A DNA stretch of 64,000 nt. Origin: Streptomyces longispororuber (GTDB lineage Bacteria > Actinomycetota > Actinomycetes > Streptomycetales > Streptomycetaceae). Shown here one piece after another: positions 1-8,234 of the stretch. Every line of letters starts with the position of its first letter. The stretch's first letter is position 1. The notes below the pieces were generated by a model that made no database searches, was not told the origin of the DNA, and worked only from the letters and a program-made list of their open reading frames with translations. Both the position numbers and the translations under genes were made by a program. The DNA is taken from the NCBI RefSeq assembly GCF_024448165.1, contig NZ_JAMOLN010000001.1, positions 1 through 64,000 on the forward strand, read 5' to 3'.

Positions 1-1
1 G

Positions 2-1354
2 ATGCCGCTGCGCCTCGCCCGGTACGGCGTCCCGCTCTCGGACACCGCCCCGGCCGGCCTCGCCGGCGGAATCGAACTCCCCGAGCAGTTCCCGCCGACG
101 GACGCCCGCAGCAACCAGGACAGCGCAGCAGCGATGGAAGCGACTCAAGCGGCGCGGCTCGATGTAAGTGCCCTCGCGCACCTGGATTCTCAACATCCGC
201 AACCAGACATGGCCACGGCCCAGGGATCCTCGTTCGCAGAACCAGTTCACACAGTCCATGACCAAAGCGCCGACTCCATAGGCTCCTTCGAGGCCCGCCA
301 GCGTTGCGATTCCGAAGATCCCGTCGGGTCGGTGCAGGTGCCGCCCACACGCCAGCTGCCCGATGGGCACGACCACCGGCCACTTGACGACAACTCCCCA
401 TCCCCGCACGTAACGGCCCCGCTCGAAGCCGCCGACCGCGCCCAGAAATCTGCACCACACCCCGCGATCCTGGATCCCCGCGAGCATCGGTCCGCCGACA
501 CCCACCGGGCCACACCCGGCAGCCAGCAGGCCGTACCGCACGAGCAGTTGGCCGATGCGCACCCGGATGAGACTGGGGGAAGCCGGCCCGACGCCCCGGG
601 CCCCGCTGACCGGCACACACCGGACAATCCGAATGCGGGGCTGCTGCCCGACCACTCCCCCACCGAGGCGAACCCACGTGGACCCGGCACAGACCGCCCC
701 GCAGCCGCGCAACAGGAGCACGGCCAGCATCGGAAGCCAGCCCCGGTGCCCACCCAACGGCAGCGGGCCACCGTCGACGCCCCCCTGCAACCCACCAGTA
801 CTCAGCCCGGCGAGCACGCCGCCGAAACAGACTCCTCACCGGAGCTGCCGGCGATGAAGGCCCCCGACCACTACTACCTCGCCTACACCCACTACCTGGA
901 CCGGCACGGCCGAGAACCTAAAGGCGCCACCGCCTACACAGAACTGGCCCAACACCTCGCCAACCAAGGCATATTCGGACCGACAGGACGCCCCGTCAGC
1001 GCCAGCACCCTGCGCCGCTACGCCCTCGAACAACGCATCTATCACCGCTGGACCCACGCCTACGACACCCACGGAAAGCCGCCGACCTCAGAACAACTGC
1101 TGCAACGCCTCGCCGACGACCGCGTCAAGGCAGGCAACCGCCCCCTCACCGTCCACGACCTTCAACGCGCCGAACACCTCGCCACCGGCTTCCACCGCCG
1201 CCACACCACCCTCCACCACCACAACCACCCCCCACAACAACCACCACGCCCCACACACACCCCACCCGAAGACACCGCCACGACACCAGAACCCGCCGGC
1301 GAACGACAGCACCACACCACGGACGACCACCCACCCCTCCCTACGGAAAGGTGA
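2..1354 (+). CDS. SpdB2/DUF2637-like mobile-element protein, C-terminal part (partial at left edge)
   Basis: The reading frame is already open at the window edge, so the true start is probably outside. About 280 residues of low-complexity, Pro/His/Asp/Gln-rich linker are followed by a compact domain at about residues 285-400. That domain contains DHYYLAYTHYLDRHGREP, an STLRRYALEQRIY segment and NRPLTVHDLQRAEH, and then a His/Pro/Thr-rich tail. From memory, this C-terminal domain resembles the end of Streptomyces SpdB2/DUF2637 proteins, which take part in intramycelial plasmid spread. The membrane part expected of such proteins would lie upstream and is not visible. The small downstream gene starts 10 bases after the stop, as in integrative-element operons. 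The family call is from recall and is moderate at best; that it is a real coding frame is more secure. Confidence 0.45.
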   Translation: MPLRLARYGVPLSDTAPAGLAGGIELPEQFPPTDARSNQDSAAAMEATQAARLDVSALAHLDSQHPQPDMATAQGSSFAEPVHTVHDQSADSIGSFEARQRCDSEDPVGSVQVPPTRQLPDGHDHRPLDDNSPSPHVTAPLEAADRAQKSAPHPAILDPREHRSADTHRATPGSQQAVPHEQLADAHPDETGGSRPDAPGPADRHTPDNPNAGLLPDHSPTEANPRGPGTDRPAAAQQEHGQHRKPAPVPTQRQRATVDAPLQPTSTQPGEHAAETDSSPELPAMKAPDHYYLAYTHYLDRHGREPKGATAYTELAQHLANQGIFGPTGRPVSASTLRRYALEQRIYHRWTHAYDTHGKPPTSEQLLQRLADDRVKAGNRPLTVHDLQRAEHLATGFHRRHTTLHHHNHPPQQPPRPTHTPPEDTATTPEPAGERQHHTTDDHPPLPTER

Positions 1355-1364
1355 ATCCACCGGC

Positions 1365-1490
1365 ATGACTGCTCTACGCATCGGCACCGACCTGAAGATG
1401 TCCCCCATCACGCTGCCCGACCACCCACAGAAGGCCCACGAGATCATCCAGTCGGTCGCCTACCTCCTCGCAAGCGGGCATTCCAGTTAG
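1365..1490 (+). CDS. Short 41-residue protein, probably truncated, next to the IS5-type insertion
   Basis: The ATG at 1365 follows GGAAAGGTGAA, a usable ribosome binding site, and the frame encodes MTALRIGTDLKMSPITLPDH and about 20 more residues. The start resembles small plasmid or integrative-element proteins of the DUF3846 kind, but that is a weak impression. The TAG stop coincides with the TA target duplication of the adjacent 5.5 kb element. Joining the two flanks across the element still gives a TAG at this point, so the insertion did not create the stop and the gene may already have been cut short. It sits 10 bases downstream of the SpdB2-like frame and was probably co-transcribed with it. 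Confidence 0.35.
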   Translation: MTALRIGTDLKMSPITLPDHPQKAHEIIQSVAYLLASGHSS

Positions 1491-1535
1491 GGCGTGTATC
1501 GAAAGTGGATCTTGAGCGGTGCATGATCTCGGTTC

Positions 1536-2411
1536 ATTAGTCGGGGAGATCTCACGGACGAGCAGTGGGCGACGCTGGAGCCGTTGCTGCCGAAGGGGAC
1601 GAGGACGGGGCGGCCGCCGGTCTGGCCTCGGCGGCAGTTGATCGACGGCATACGGTTCCGTGTCCGGACCGGTGTTCCATGGCGGGACGTGCCTGCCGAG
1701 TACGGACCGTGGAGTCGGGTCTACGACTTGTTCCGCCGATGGCAGCGAGGCGGAACCTGGCAGCGGATACTTACACGGCTCCAGTCCCAGGCCGACGCGA
1801 AGGGTGCGATCGTGTGGGACCTGAGCGTCGACTCCACGGTCTGTCGTGCTCACCAGCATGCTGCCGGGGCGCGCAAGCAGGGTGACCTGCAGAAAGAACC
1901 ACCGGGCGGAGTGCTCGCCGAGCCTGGTGATCACGGGCTGGGACGCTCGCGCGGCGGGTTCACCACCAAGCTGCACCTGTCCGTCGAGCAAAGCCAGAAA
2001 CCCCTGTCGATCGTGGTCACCGCAGGACAACGCGGGGACTCACCTCAGTTCGAACCCGTGCTGGAGAAGGTCCGCGTGCCTCGCATCGGGCCGGGCCGGC
2101 CGCGCGTCCGCCCTCATCGCGTGCGGGCTGACAAGGCGTACGCGTCTCGCAGGAACCGCGCTTACCTGCGCCGACGCGGGATCCGTTGCACCATCCCGGA
2201 CAAGGCTGACCAGGCGCGCAACCGCCGAAAGCTCGGCGCCCGTGGCGGCCGACCGCCACGCTTCGACCCGGTCGACTACCGGAAACGACATGCGGTCGAG
2301 TGCGGGATCAACCGTCTCAAACGGCACCGTGCGGTCGCCACCCGGTACGACAAGCTTGCGGTCCGCTACGAGGCAACCGTCCATGTCGCCGCCATCAACG
2401 AGTGGCTGTGA
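1536..2411 (+). CDS. IS5-family (IS427-like) DDE transposase
   Basis: The roughly 290-residue protein begins with the [17 protein letters not shown] motif of the IS5/IS427 N-terminal domain. The catalytic residues are in [14 protein letters not shown] (first Asp), [16 protein letters not shown] (second Asp) and [15 protein letters not shown] (Glu), and the C-terminus [10 protein letters not shown] is complete. It cuts and pastes the element bounded by the 18 bp repeats. Many IS427 relatives split this protein over two frames joined by a programmed frameshift; here it is one uninterrupted frame. No ATG or GTG precedes the conserved N-terminus: an in-frame TGA is at 1524-1526 and the first plausible start is ATT at 1536, with TTG at 1584 as a shorter alternative. 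The start is therefore uncertain, and expression may be weak or use an unusual codon. Confidence 0.85.
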   Translation: MSRGDLTDEQWATLEPLLPKGTRTGRPPVWPRRQLIDGIRFRVRTGVPWRDVPAEYGPWSRVYDLFRRWQRGGTWQRILTRLQSQADAKGAIVWDLSVDSTVCRAHQHAAGARKQGDLQKEPPGGVLAEPGDHGLGRSRGGFTTKLHLSVEQSQKPLSIVVTAGQRGDSPQFEPVLEKVRVPRIGPGRPRVRPHRVRADKAYASRRNRAYLRRRGIRCTIPDKADQARNRRKLGARGGRPPRFDPVDYRKRHAVECGINRLKRHRAVATRYDKLAVRYEATVHVAAINEWL

Positions 2412-2616
2412 CCTCTGTGCGAGCGTCATCCGTGGGTGGGCAGTGCGGGGCGGGCAGGCTGAGCATCGCGAGGGGCCGAATAGACGGTCGGCGAGGGCTT
2501 CGGTGCGGTCGGTGGAGTGAAAGTCGTGAGGCGAACGGTCGACGCTGTCGCGGCGTCTTATACGGTCGGCGGCTCACCCGATGGGACTGCGTGCGAACCG
2601 TGCTGCGCGGGCCGTG

Positions 2617-3291
2617 TCAGGTGGGGGGCACCTGGCCGAGCCGGCTCTGGTAGGCGAGGACGACGAGCTGGGCGCGGTCCCGGGCGCCGAGTTTCGTCAT
2701 GGCGTGCTGGATGTGGGTGCGGACGGTCAGGACGCTGACGACGAGTTGTTCGGCGATGTCCTGGTTGGACTTGCCGAGGGCCGCGAGGGCGGTGATCTCG
2801 CGTTCGCGGGGCGTGAGTATGGCCAGCTGGTCCGGATCCACGTGCGGGGCACTGGGGCGTGGGGTGCTGAGGAAGCGGGCGATGAGGGTGCGGGTGGCGC
2901 CCGGGGAGAGGAGGGCGTCGCCGGCGGCGATGGTCCGGATGCCCGCGAGGAGGGTGTCGGTGGTGACGTACTTGCCGAGGAACCCGCTGGCGCCGGCGCG
3001 CAGGGCCCGGGCGACGTGTTCGTCGGTCTCGAAGGTGGTCAGGACCAGGACCCGGGTGGCCGCGAGTGCGGGGTCGGCGCAGATCGTCGCGGTGGCGGTG
3101 AGGCCGTCGGATCCCGGCATGCGGATGTCCATGACCACCACGTCGGGGTGGTGGGCGCGGGTGAGTTCCACGGCGTCGTCGCCGTTGGCGGCTTCGGCGA
3201 CGACTTCGAGGTCGGGGCAGGAGTCGATGAGGAGCCGGAAGGTTCCCCGCAGGAGGGCCTGGTCGTCGGCGAGGAGAACGCGGATGGTCAA
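2617..3291 (-). CDS. NarL/FixJ-family response regulator
   Basis: A 224-residue regulator. The receiver domain occupies about residues 3-118 with acidic pair Asp9-Asp10, phosphoacceptor Asp55 in VVVMDIRMPG, Thr in VLTTF and Lys in GFLGKY. A LuxR/NarL HTH follows at about 153-215 (LTPREREITALAALGKSNQDIAE region). The start codon overlaps the stop of the kinase gene by four bases (ATGA), so the two are translationally coupled and form a cognate pair. Being inside the IS5-bounded unit and just downstream of the MMPL transporter, it most likely controls that transporter, as in many actinobacterial efflux loci; that target is inference. The length is normal for the family. Confidence 0.93.
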   Translation of the reverse strand: MTIRVLLADDQALLRGTFRLLIDSCPDLEVVAEAANGDDAVELTRAHHPDVVVMDIRMPGSDGLTATATICADPALAATRVLVLTTFETDEHVARALRAGASGFLGKYVTTDTLLAGIRTIAAGDALLSPGATRTLIARFLSTPRPSAPHVDPDQLAILTPREREITALAALGKSNQDIAEQLVVSVLTVRTHIQHAMTKLGARDRAQLVVLAYQSRLGQVPPT

Positions 3292-4502
3292 CGGGGGGCC
3301 TGTCCGTTCAGGGTGTGGGGTTGCAGGGGCAGGGCGGTGGTGACGAGGAACCCGCCTTCGGGACGGGGTCCGGCGCGCAGGTCCCCGCCGACGGAGTGGG
3401 CGCGTTCCCGCATGCCGATCAGTCCGTAGCCGCCCCGCCCGGTGCCGATTGCCGGCGCCGACGGGGCGGTGGTGCCGTCGTCGGTGACGGTGAGGACGAT
3501 CCGGTTGCCGGTGTAGGCCAGGGTGACGTGGGCCGTGGTGCCGGCCGCGTGCTTGGTGACGTTGGTCAGGGCTTCCTGGATGATCCGGTAGGCCGTCAGG
3601 TCCACCCCGGGCGACAAGGGCTCGGGGGTCCCCTGGGTGGTGAGGGTGACGTCCAGCCCGGCGCCGCGGTAGGCGTCGAGCATGGCGGGAAGCTGATCGA
3701 GACCGGGAGCGGGCTCCAGAAAGTCCGTATCGCTCTCACCGTCCTGGCGCAGGAGCCCGACCACGGAGGTGAGTTCGTACAGGGCCGAGGACGTGGTGCG
3801 CGACAGATCCGACAGGATGCGCTGCGCCTGCTCGGGGTGGGTGGGGGCGAGATGGGCGGCGGTTCCGGCCTGGGCGTTGGCGAGGGCCATGTGGTGGGCG
3901 ACGACGTCGTGGAGTTCGCGGGCGATGCGCACGCGTTCCTCGGTGACGCGCAGCCGGGCTTCTTCCTCGCGGGTGTGTTCGGCGTGTTCGGCGCGGGCGT
4001 GCACGGAGTCGAGGTAGGCGCGGCGCAGGCGGACCCGGCTGCCGATGACGAGCGGGAGCACCAGCCAGAGGAACGGGCCGGTGATCTGCAGGGCGGGTGA
4101 GGTGTCCGGCGGGAGGCGGAGCAGGCTGGTGCCGATGACGACGACGATGATGACGCCGCCGTACAGGCGGGCGGTGCGCTGCTCGTTGAGGGCGGCCATC
4201 CAGTACAGGGCGACCATGGCAGGGGCCAGGGTGAGCGGGGTCAGGAGGTAGCCGAGGTCGGTGGTGGTGATCGCGCCCGCGGCGGTCAGGACGGCGATGG
4301 TGCGCGGGGCGCGCCGGCACGCGAGGATGCCGAGGCAGGCGACGGCGGCGACGAGCTGCGCCGGCCATTCCCGGCTGGGGTAGGGGGTGCCGGGCGTGCT
4401 GATCTTGGATCCGTAGACGGCGCAGCCAAACAGCGCGAGCGCGATCAACGCGTCGGCGATGTGGGGGTGCCGCTCGGTGTGTCGTTCCAGCTTCGAGGCC
4501 AT
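3288..4502 (-). CDS. NarL-type sensor histidine kinase (HisKA_3)
   Basis: A 404-residue membrane kinase if started at ATG 4502 (MASKLERHTERH), which precedes the first membrane segment; GTG 4508 is also possible. A frame extending to 4733 is open, but its extra residues are low-complexity and overlap the end of the MMPL gene. Four to five hydrophobic helices are followed by a short coiled linker. The HisKA_3 dimerisation helix carries phosphoacceptor His in IARELHDVVAHH, and the GHKL ATPase has the N-box ALTNVTKHA and the G-box GRGGYGLIGMRERA. It phosphorylates the regulator encoded immediately downstream. The input signal cannot be read from the sequence; having no extracellular domain of note suggests membrane-stress or lipophilic-compound sensing. 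Confidence 0.9.
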   Translation of the reverse strand: MASKLERHTERHPHIADALIALALFGCAVYGSKISTPGTPYPSREWPAQLVAAVACLGILACRRAPRTIAVLTAAGAITTTDLGYLLTPLTLAPAMVALYWMAALNEQRTARLYGGVIIVVVIGTSLLRLPPDTSPALQITGPFLWLVLPLVIGSRVRLRRAYLDSVHARAEHAEHTREEEARLRVTEERVRIARELHDVVAHHMALANAQAGTAAHLAPTHPEQAQRILSDLSRTTSSALYELTSVVGLLRQDGESDTDFLEPAPGLDQLPAMLDAYRGAGLDVTLTTQGTPEPLSPGVDLTAYRIIQEALTNVTKHAAGTTAHVTLAYTGNRIVLTVTDDGTTAPSAPAIGTGRGGYGLIGMRERAHSVGGDLRAGPRPEGGFLVTTALPLQPHTLNGQAPR

Positions 4503-4623
4503 GGCCACAGGTCTTCTCCAGGGGGTGGTGCCCTTTCCATGCTCCCCGACGCGCGTGCCCGCGACCCCCGGGACCTGCCGGTGACATGTGTCTCGGCGGG
4601 TCCCGGGGGCCGGCGGGCCGTCG

Positions 4624-6885
4624 TCAGCCGCGCGGGGAGCCGATCGTGTGCAGGGGGTGGGCCTCTGCCGGGGTGGGCGCCGGGGCGGAGTGGGACAGGG
4701 ACTCGCCTTCGATGTCGACGCGGGGAAGGACACGGTCGAGGCGGGCCGGGAGCCACCAGGCCCGGCTCCCCAGGAGGGCGAGGACGGCGGGCACGATCGT
4801 CATCCGGACCACGAAGGCGTCCAGCAGGACGGCCGCGGCGAGACCGAAGCCGATCATCTTCATCATCGCGTCGCTGCCGCTGACGAACCCCGCGAAGACC
4901 GCGATCATGATCAGAGCGGCGGCGACCACGACCCGCGCGCTCTGCCCGAAGCCCGACAGGACGGCCTGGCGGGCGTCCTCCCCCCGGGCGTGGGATTCAC
5001 GAATGCGGGAGACGAGGAACACCTCGTAGTCCATGGCCAGACCGAAGGAGATCCCGGCGAGGAAGATCGGCATCATCGACTGGATCGGCCCGGTGGCGTT
5101 CACCCCGAGCAGACTGCCGAGCCACCCCCACTGGAACACGGCGACGAGCATGCCCAGCCCGGCCAGCAGCGACAGGACGAAACCGACCGTCGCCTTCAGC
5201 GGCACCAGCAGCGACCGGAAGACGACCAGCAGCAACAGGAACGCCAGACCGACCACGGCCAGGACGTAGGGCAGCAGCGCCCCGCTGACCTTCTGCGCGA
5301 TGTCGATGTTGGCGGCGGTCAGTCCGGTGACGAGGTAGCCGGCGCCGGTCTCCTTCTCGATCGCGTCGCGGTGGTCGCGGATCGTGTTGACCAGGTCGGT
5401 GGTCTCCTGGGCGTCCGGCGCGGCGGCCGGGATCGCGCTGACCACCGCGGTGTTCCCCCGCTCGTCGAACTGGGGCGGGGAGACGGACACCACGCCGGGC
5501 AGATCACCGATCTTCTCGGCGACGGCAGCAGCCGCCCGCGCCGGGTCCGGCGCGTCGCCGGCGGTGACCACGAGGGTGAGCTGCCCGTTGTAGCCGGGGC
5601 CGAACGCGCGGCTGATGTCGTCGTAGGCCCGCCGCTGGGTGTCCGACGTCGGAAGAACGGCGTTGCCCGCTTCGCCGAGCTTGAGGCTCGCGGCGGGCAC
5701 GGCCAGGACTCCCAGGCCGATGACGGACACCAGCAGCACCGTCAGCGGGCGGCGCATGACGAACGCGGCCCACCGGCTCCCGAGGTTCGGCTTGACCCGC
5801 CCCACCGCCACCGGCTTCTTGCGGCGGGTGGCGCGCGGCAGGACCGCGCGCGGCCAGAACCCGAGCAGCGCGGGAGTGACCGTCACCGCGACCAGCACGG
5901 CCACCGCAACCGTCGCGGCGGCGGCCAGCCCCATCTTCGTCACCGACGGAATCCCGACCACGGCCAGGCCCCCCAGCGCGATGATCACGGTCAGCCCGGC
6001 GAACACCACCGCGGAGCCCGCCGTGCCCACCGCCCGCCCGGCGGCCTCACGCGGATCGTGCCCCGCTTCCCGTTCCTCACGGAAGCGGGAAACGATGAAC
6101 AGCCCGTAGTCGATCCCGACCGCGAGCCCGAGCATCAGCCCCAGCGACAACGCCGACCCCGACAAACCCAGAGCACTGGAGAGGGCCATGATCGCGGCGA
6201 GGCTCAGACCCACCCCGATCGCCGCCGTGAGCAACGGCAGCCCGGCCGCCACCAGCGACCCGAACGTCAGCACCAGCACGAGCGCGGCGATCGCCACACT
6301 CACGATCACCCCGGCCCCCTCCGACGGAGCGGTGTGCAGCGCGTTGCCACCGATCTCGACCGTGAGCCCCGCCGCGTGCCCCCGGTCGACAGCGTCCTGC
6401 AACGCGTCCTTCGTGGCCGTGGTGAGATCGTCCGAGACAGCCGTGTAGTTCACGGTCGCCAGCGCCGTGGAACCGTCCTCGCTCACCGTGTGATCGGCGA
6501 ACGGATCACTCGCACCGGCCACCTGCGAGGAATTCGCCGCCTCACCGACCGCCTCGCCGATCGCCTTCTCGTACGCCGAAGCCGTGACCTTGCGCCCGTC
6601 CGGCGCCACGAACACCAACTGCGCGCTCGCACCGTCCGCGTTCGCGTGGAAATCCCGATCCAGCAGATCGTTCGCCTGCTGAAGCTCCGTCCCAGGAATG
6701 GTGTCGTCGTCCGGCGGGGCCGCGGGAGCCTGAGCAGCAGCCGCCGCCACACCCCCCACCACCGCCAGCCACAGCACCACCACGAGCCACCGGCGTCGGA
6801 AGGCACCCCGGCCCAGCCGGTACAACAAAGCTGCCATCAGCAGAACACCCCAGATCAGAGCAGAAACGAACCTGCCCAGCCTCAC
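4624..6885 (-). CDS. MMPL/RND-family membrane transporter
   Basis: 753 residues, the usual size for a two-repeat actinobacterial MMPL protein. One helix near the N-terminus is followed by a large extracytoplasmic loop, then a five-helix block with GIDYGLFIVSRFREER (MMPL motif, first repeat), a second loop, and a second five-helix block with GLAMDYEVFLVSRIRE. These Asp-Tyr motifs line the proton pathway of the family. It is expected to export lipids, polyketides or drugs by proton motive force; the substrate is unknown. It is the first gene of a minus-strand unit, about 120 bases ahead of the kinase. A 7 bp palindrome lies 66 bases upstream of the start. It is a passenger of the IS5-bounded element, a likely route of horizontal spread. 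Confidence 0.92.
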   Translation of the reverse strand: MRLGRFVSALIWGVLLMAALLYRLGRGAFRRRWLVVVLWLAVVGGVAAAAAQAPAAPPDDDTIPGTELQQANDLLDRDFHANADGASAQLVFVAPDGRKVTASAYEKAIGEAVGEAANSSQVAGASDPFADHTVSEDGSTALATVNYTAVSDDLTTATKDALQDAVDRGHAAGLTVEIGGNALHTAPSEGAGVIVSVAIAALVLVLTFGSLVAAGLPLLTAAIGVGLSLAAIMALSSALGLSGSALSLGLMLGLAVGIDYGLFIVSRFREEREAGHDPREAAGRAVGTAGSAVVFAGLTVIIALGGLAVVGIPSVTKMGLAAAATVAVAVLVAVTVTPALLGFWPRAVLPRATRRKKPVAVGRVKPNLGSRWAAFVMRRPLTVLLVSVIGLGVLAVPAASLKLGEAGNAVLPTSDTQRRAYDDISRAFGPGYNGQLTLVVTAGDAPDPARAAAAVAEKIGDLPGVVSVSPPQFDERGNTAVVSAIPAAAPDAQETTDLVNTIRDHRDAIEKETGAGYLVTGLTAANIDIAQKVSGALLPYVLAVVGLAFLLLLVVFRSLLVPLKATVGFVLSLLAGLGMLVAVFQWGWLGSLLGVNATGPIQSMMPIFLAGISFGLAMDYEVFLVSRIRESHARGEDARQAVLSGFGQSARVVVAAALIMIAVFAGFVSGSDAMMKMIGFGLAAAVLLDAFVVRMTIVPAVLALLGSRAWWLPARLDRVLPRVDIEGESLSHSAPAPTPAEAHPLHTIGSPRG

Positions 6886-6950
6886 CCCCGAACCCGGCGC
6901 GGGTCTTCATGCTCCTGCGGGTACTTCCCCACTACCGCAACCGCACGAGC

Positions 6951-6971
6951 CCTACTGCCAGAGCAGTAGGT
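6951..6971. promoter_or_regulatory. Inverted repeat upstream of the MMPL gene, candidate operator
   Basis: CCTACTG (6951-6957) is followed after a 7-base spacer by its exact complement CAGTAGG (6965-6971). It lies about 66 bases before the transporter start and inside the right end of the IS5-bounded unit. It fits a dimeric regulator site, possibly for the NarL-type regulator encoded in the same element. No other function is evident. Confidence 0.4.
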
Positions 6972-7029
6972 CAACTCTTCACAACCGCGTCAGTCACTGA
7001 TCTGGATTCACTTTCGATACACGCCCTAG

Positions 7030-7464
7030 CGGGCTCAGCTGGCTCACCCTCCCCGCCACGGCTGAGCGAGTCCCAAATTGCCCAATTGAACTTCGAGTTG
7101 ATTAAGGGCCCGCTTGCACATGGCTGGCCTGATCAACTGAAGTCGGCCTCGCTCAGCGGCTGTTGCCGGTCAGTCAGAGCGTGGGGCTTGGCGAGGTCGG
7201 CACGAACACTGGAGCCTGATTTCTGACCTCCAGGCGCCAACTAGTAGTCCCGGAACTCATCGATGGATCCCGCGCTGTCGCCACACAGGCCAATGACACC
7301 CAGGTCTTCCTCGGCCCGGATTAAGACGCTGTCGTGGAGAACCTTTATGGCTTCGGCGGACGTACCTCAATGGGCCCCGTCGGGCCTCCGGCGGAAACTA
7401 CCGTTCCTCGCTCGCGCAGCTGATCTTCTGATGTCCAACGGCTGGCCATGGATGCCTGTTCGGC
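7030..7464. other. Gene-free stretch between the IS5-bounded element and the split membrane gene
   Basis: No frame here has codon usage or motifs that support a gene. The last 100 bases or so (about 7357-7464) resemble the sequence at about 31655-31769, which lies in the same position downstream of the third paralogous membrane gene. The duplication therefore extended past the coding region. Confidence 0.5.
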
Positions 7465-8234
7465 TCAAGTCACCCGCTGGTCGGCGTGGTCGTTTTCGAG
7501 CGTACGACGGCGTTCCTGTTCGCGCTTGGAGTAGGCGGTCGCCCGGATTGCCTCATCGCTCTCCAGGCCCGATCCCAGCGCACCGCCCACGGTAGCGACC
7601 GAAGCAACGAACCATGCCAGCGTCACGTAGTCCGCCGCGCCCAACGGGGACCGTGTGAGAGACGCGAATACGCGGTCGTTGAGAATGAACAGCGCCCACA
7701 GGAAGTTGATGACCATCAAGCCGATGTAGCAGACAAGTACTCCGATGCCGACGGTCACGATCGTCGAGGTGTTGTAGAGCCTCGCCTTCTGTCTCGCCTC
7801 CGGCGAAATCTTCGACGGGTGATGCCATAGCTGCGCGTCCACGATCAGCCATCCGATCATGATCGCGAGAGATCCGACCGTGGCAATGACAAGACGGGGC
7901 GTACTGAGAGCTTGAGCCAGACTCCAGACGGTCGAGTTCACGGTGGCGATGGCCCCGGTTGCGAGCGCGGCCGCCAGCGCTTTCGACAGGCCCGGTACCA
8001 GCCGCCACGGCCGGTTGGCGCGGACCATCCCCAACAGCACCCGTAGATTGCCCCTCAGGCCGCTGACGACGTACCGAAGATCAGCCGCACCTTCGCCGCC
8101 GGCCGGGTCCGGGTGGACAGATCTGAAACGTCCGGCCAACGGTGCCGGCAGCTGTTGGCGTCGCAGTCCCCCGCCAGCCTCCTTGATCTGCGAATCCACC
8201 AGGCCGAGTACGGCTTCTTCCACGATCCGCCTAG

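Larger units (their letters stand above)
1490..7027 (+). mobile_element. 5.5 kb IS5-type transposon carrying an MMPL transporter and a two-component system
   Basis: The left end GGGCGTGTATCGAAAGTG (1490-1507) is repeated perfectly in inverse orientation at 7010-7027. Both ends are flanked by TA (1488-1489 and 7028-7029), the expected IS5/IS427-type target duplication. The transposase lies just inside the left end. No copy of the inverted repeat is seen in 2412-2616, where a simple 0.9-1.0 kb element should end, so the right end is found only beyond the MMPL gene. The simplest reading is a transposon with three passenger genes on the opposite strand. The alternative is that the right repeat is the remnant of a second IS copy. 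The stretch 2412-2616 shows no gene. Confidence 0.7.

Noticed and set aside
4588-6969. Long plus-strand open frame (793 codons) across the MMPL gene
   Set aside because: It mirrors the codon bias of the minus-strand MMPL gene and is rich in Arg/His/Gln/Asp without any domain; a GC-driven antisense shadow.
6909-7226. 105-codon plus-strand frame across the right end of the IS5-bounded unit
   Set aside because: It runs through the terminal repeat and has no motif; chance frame.
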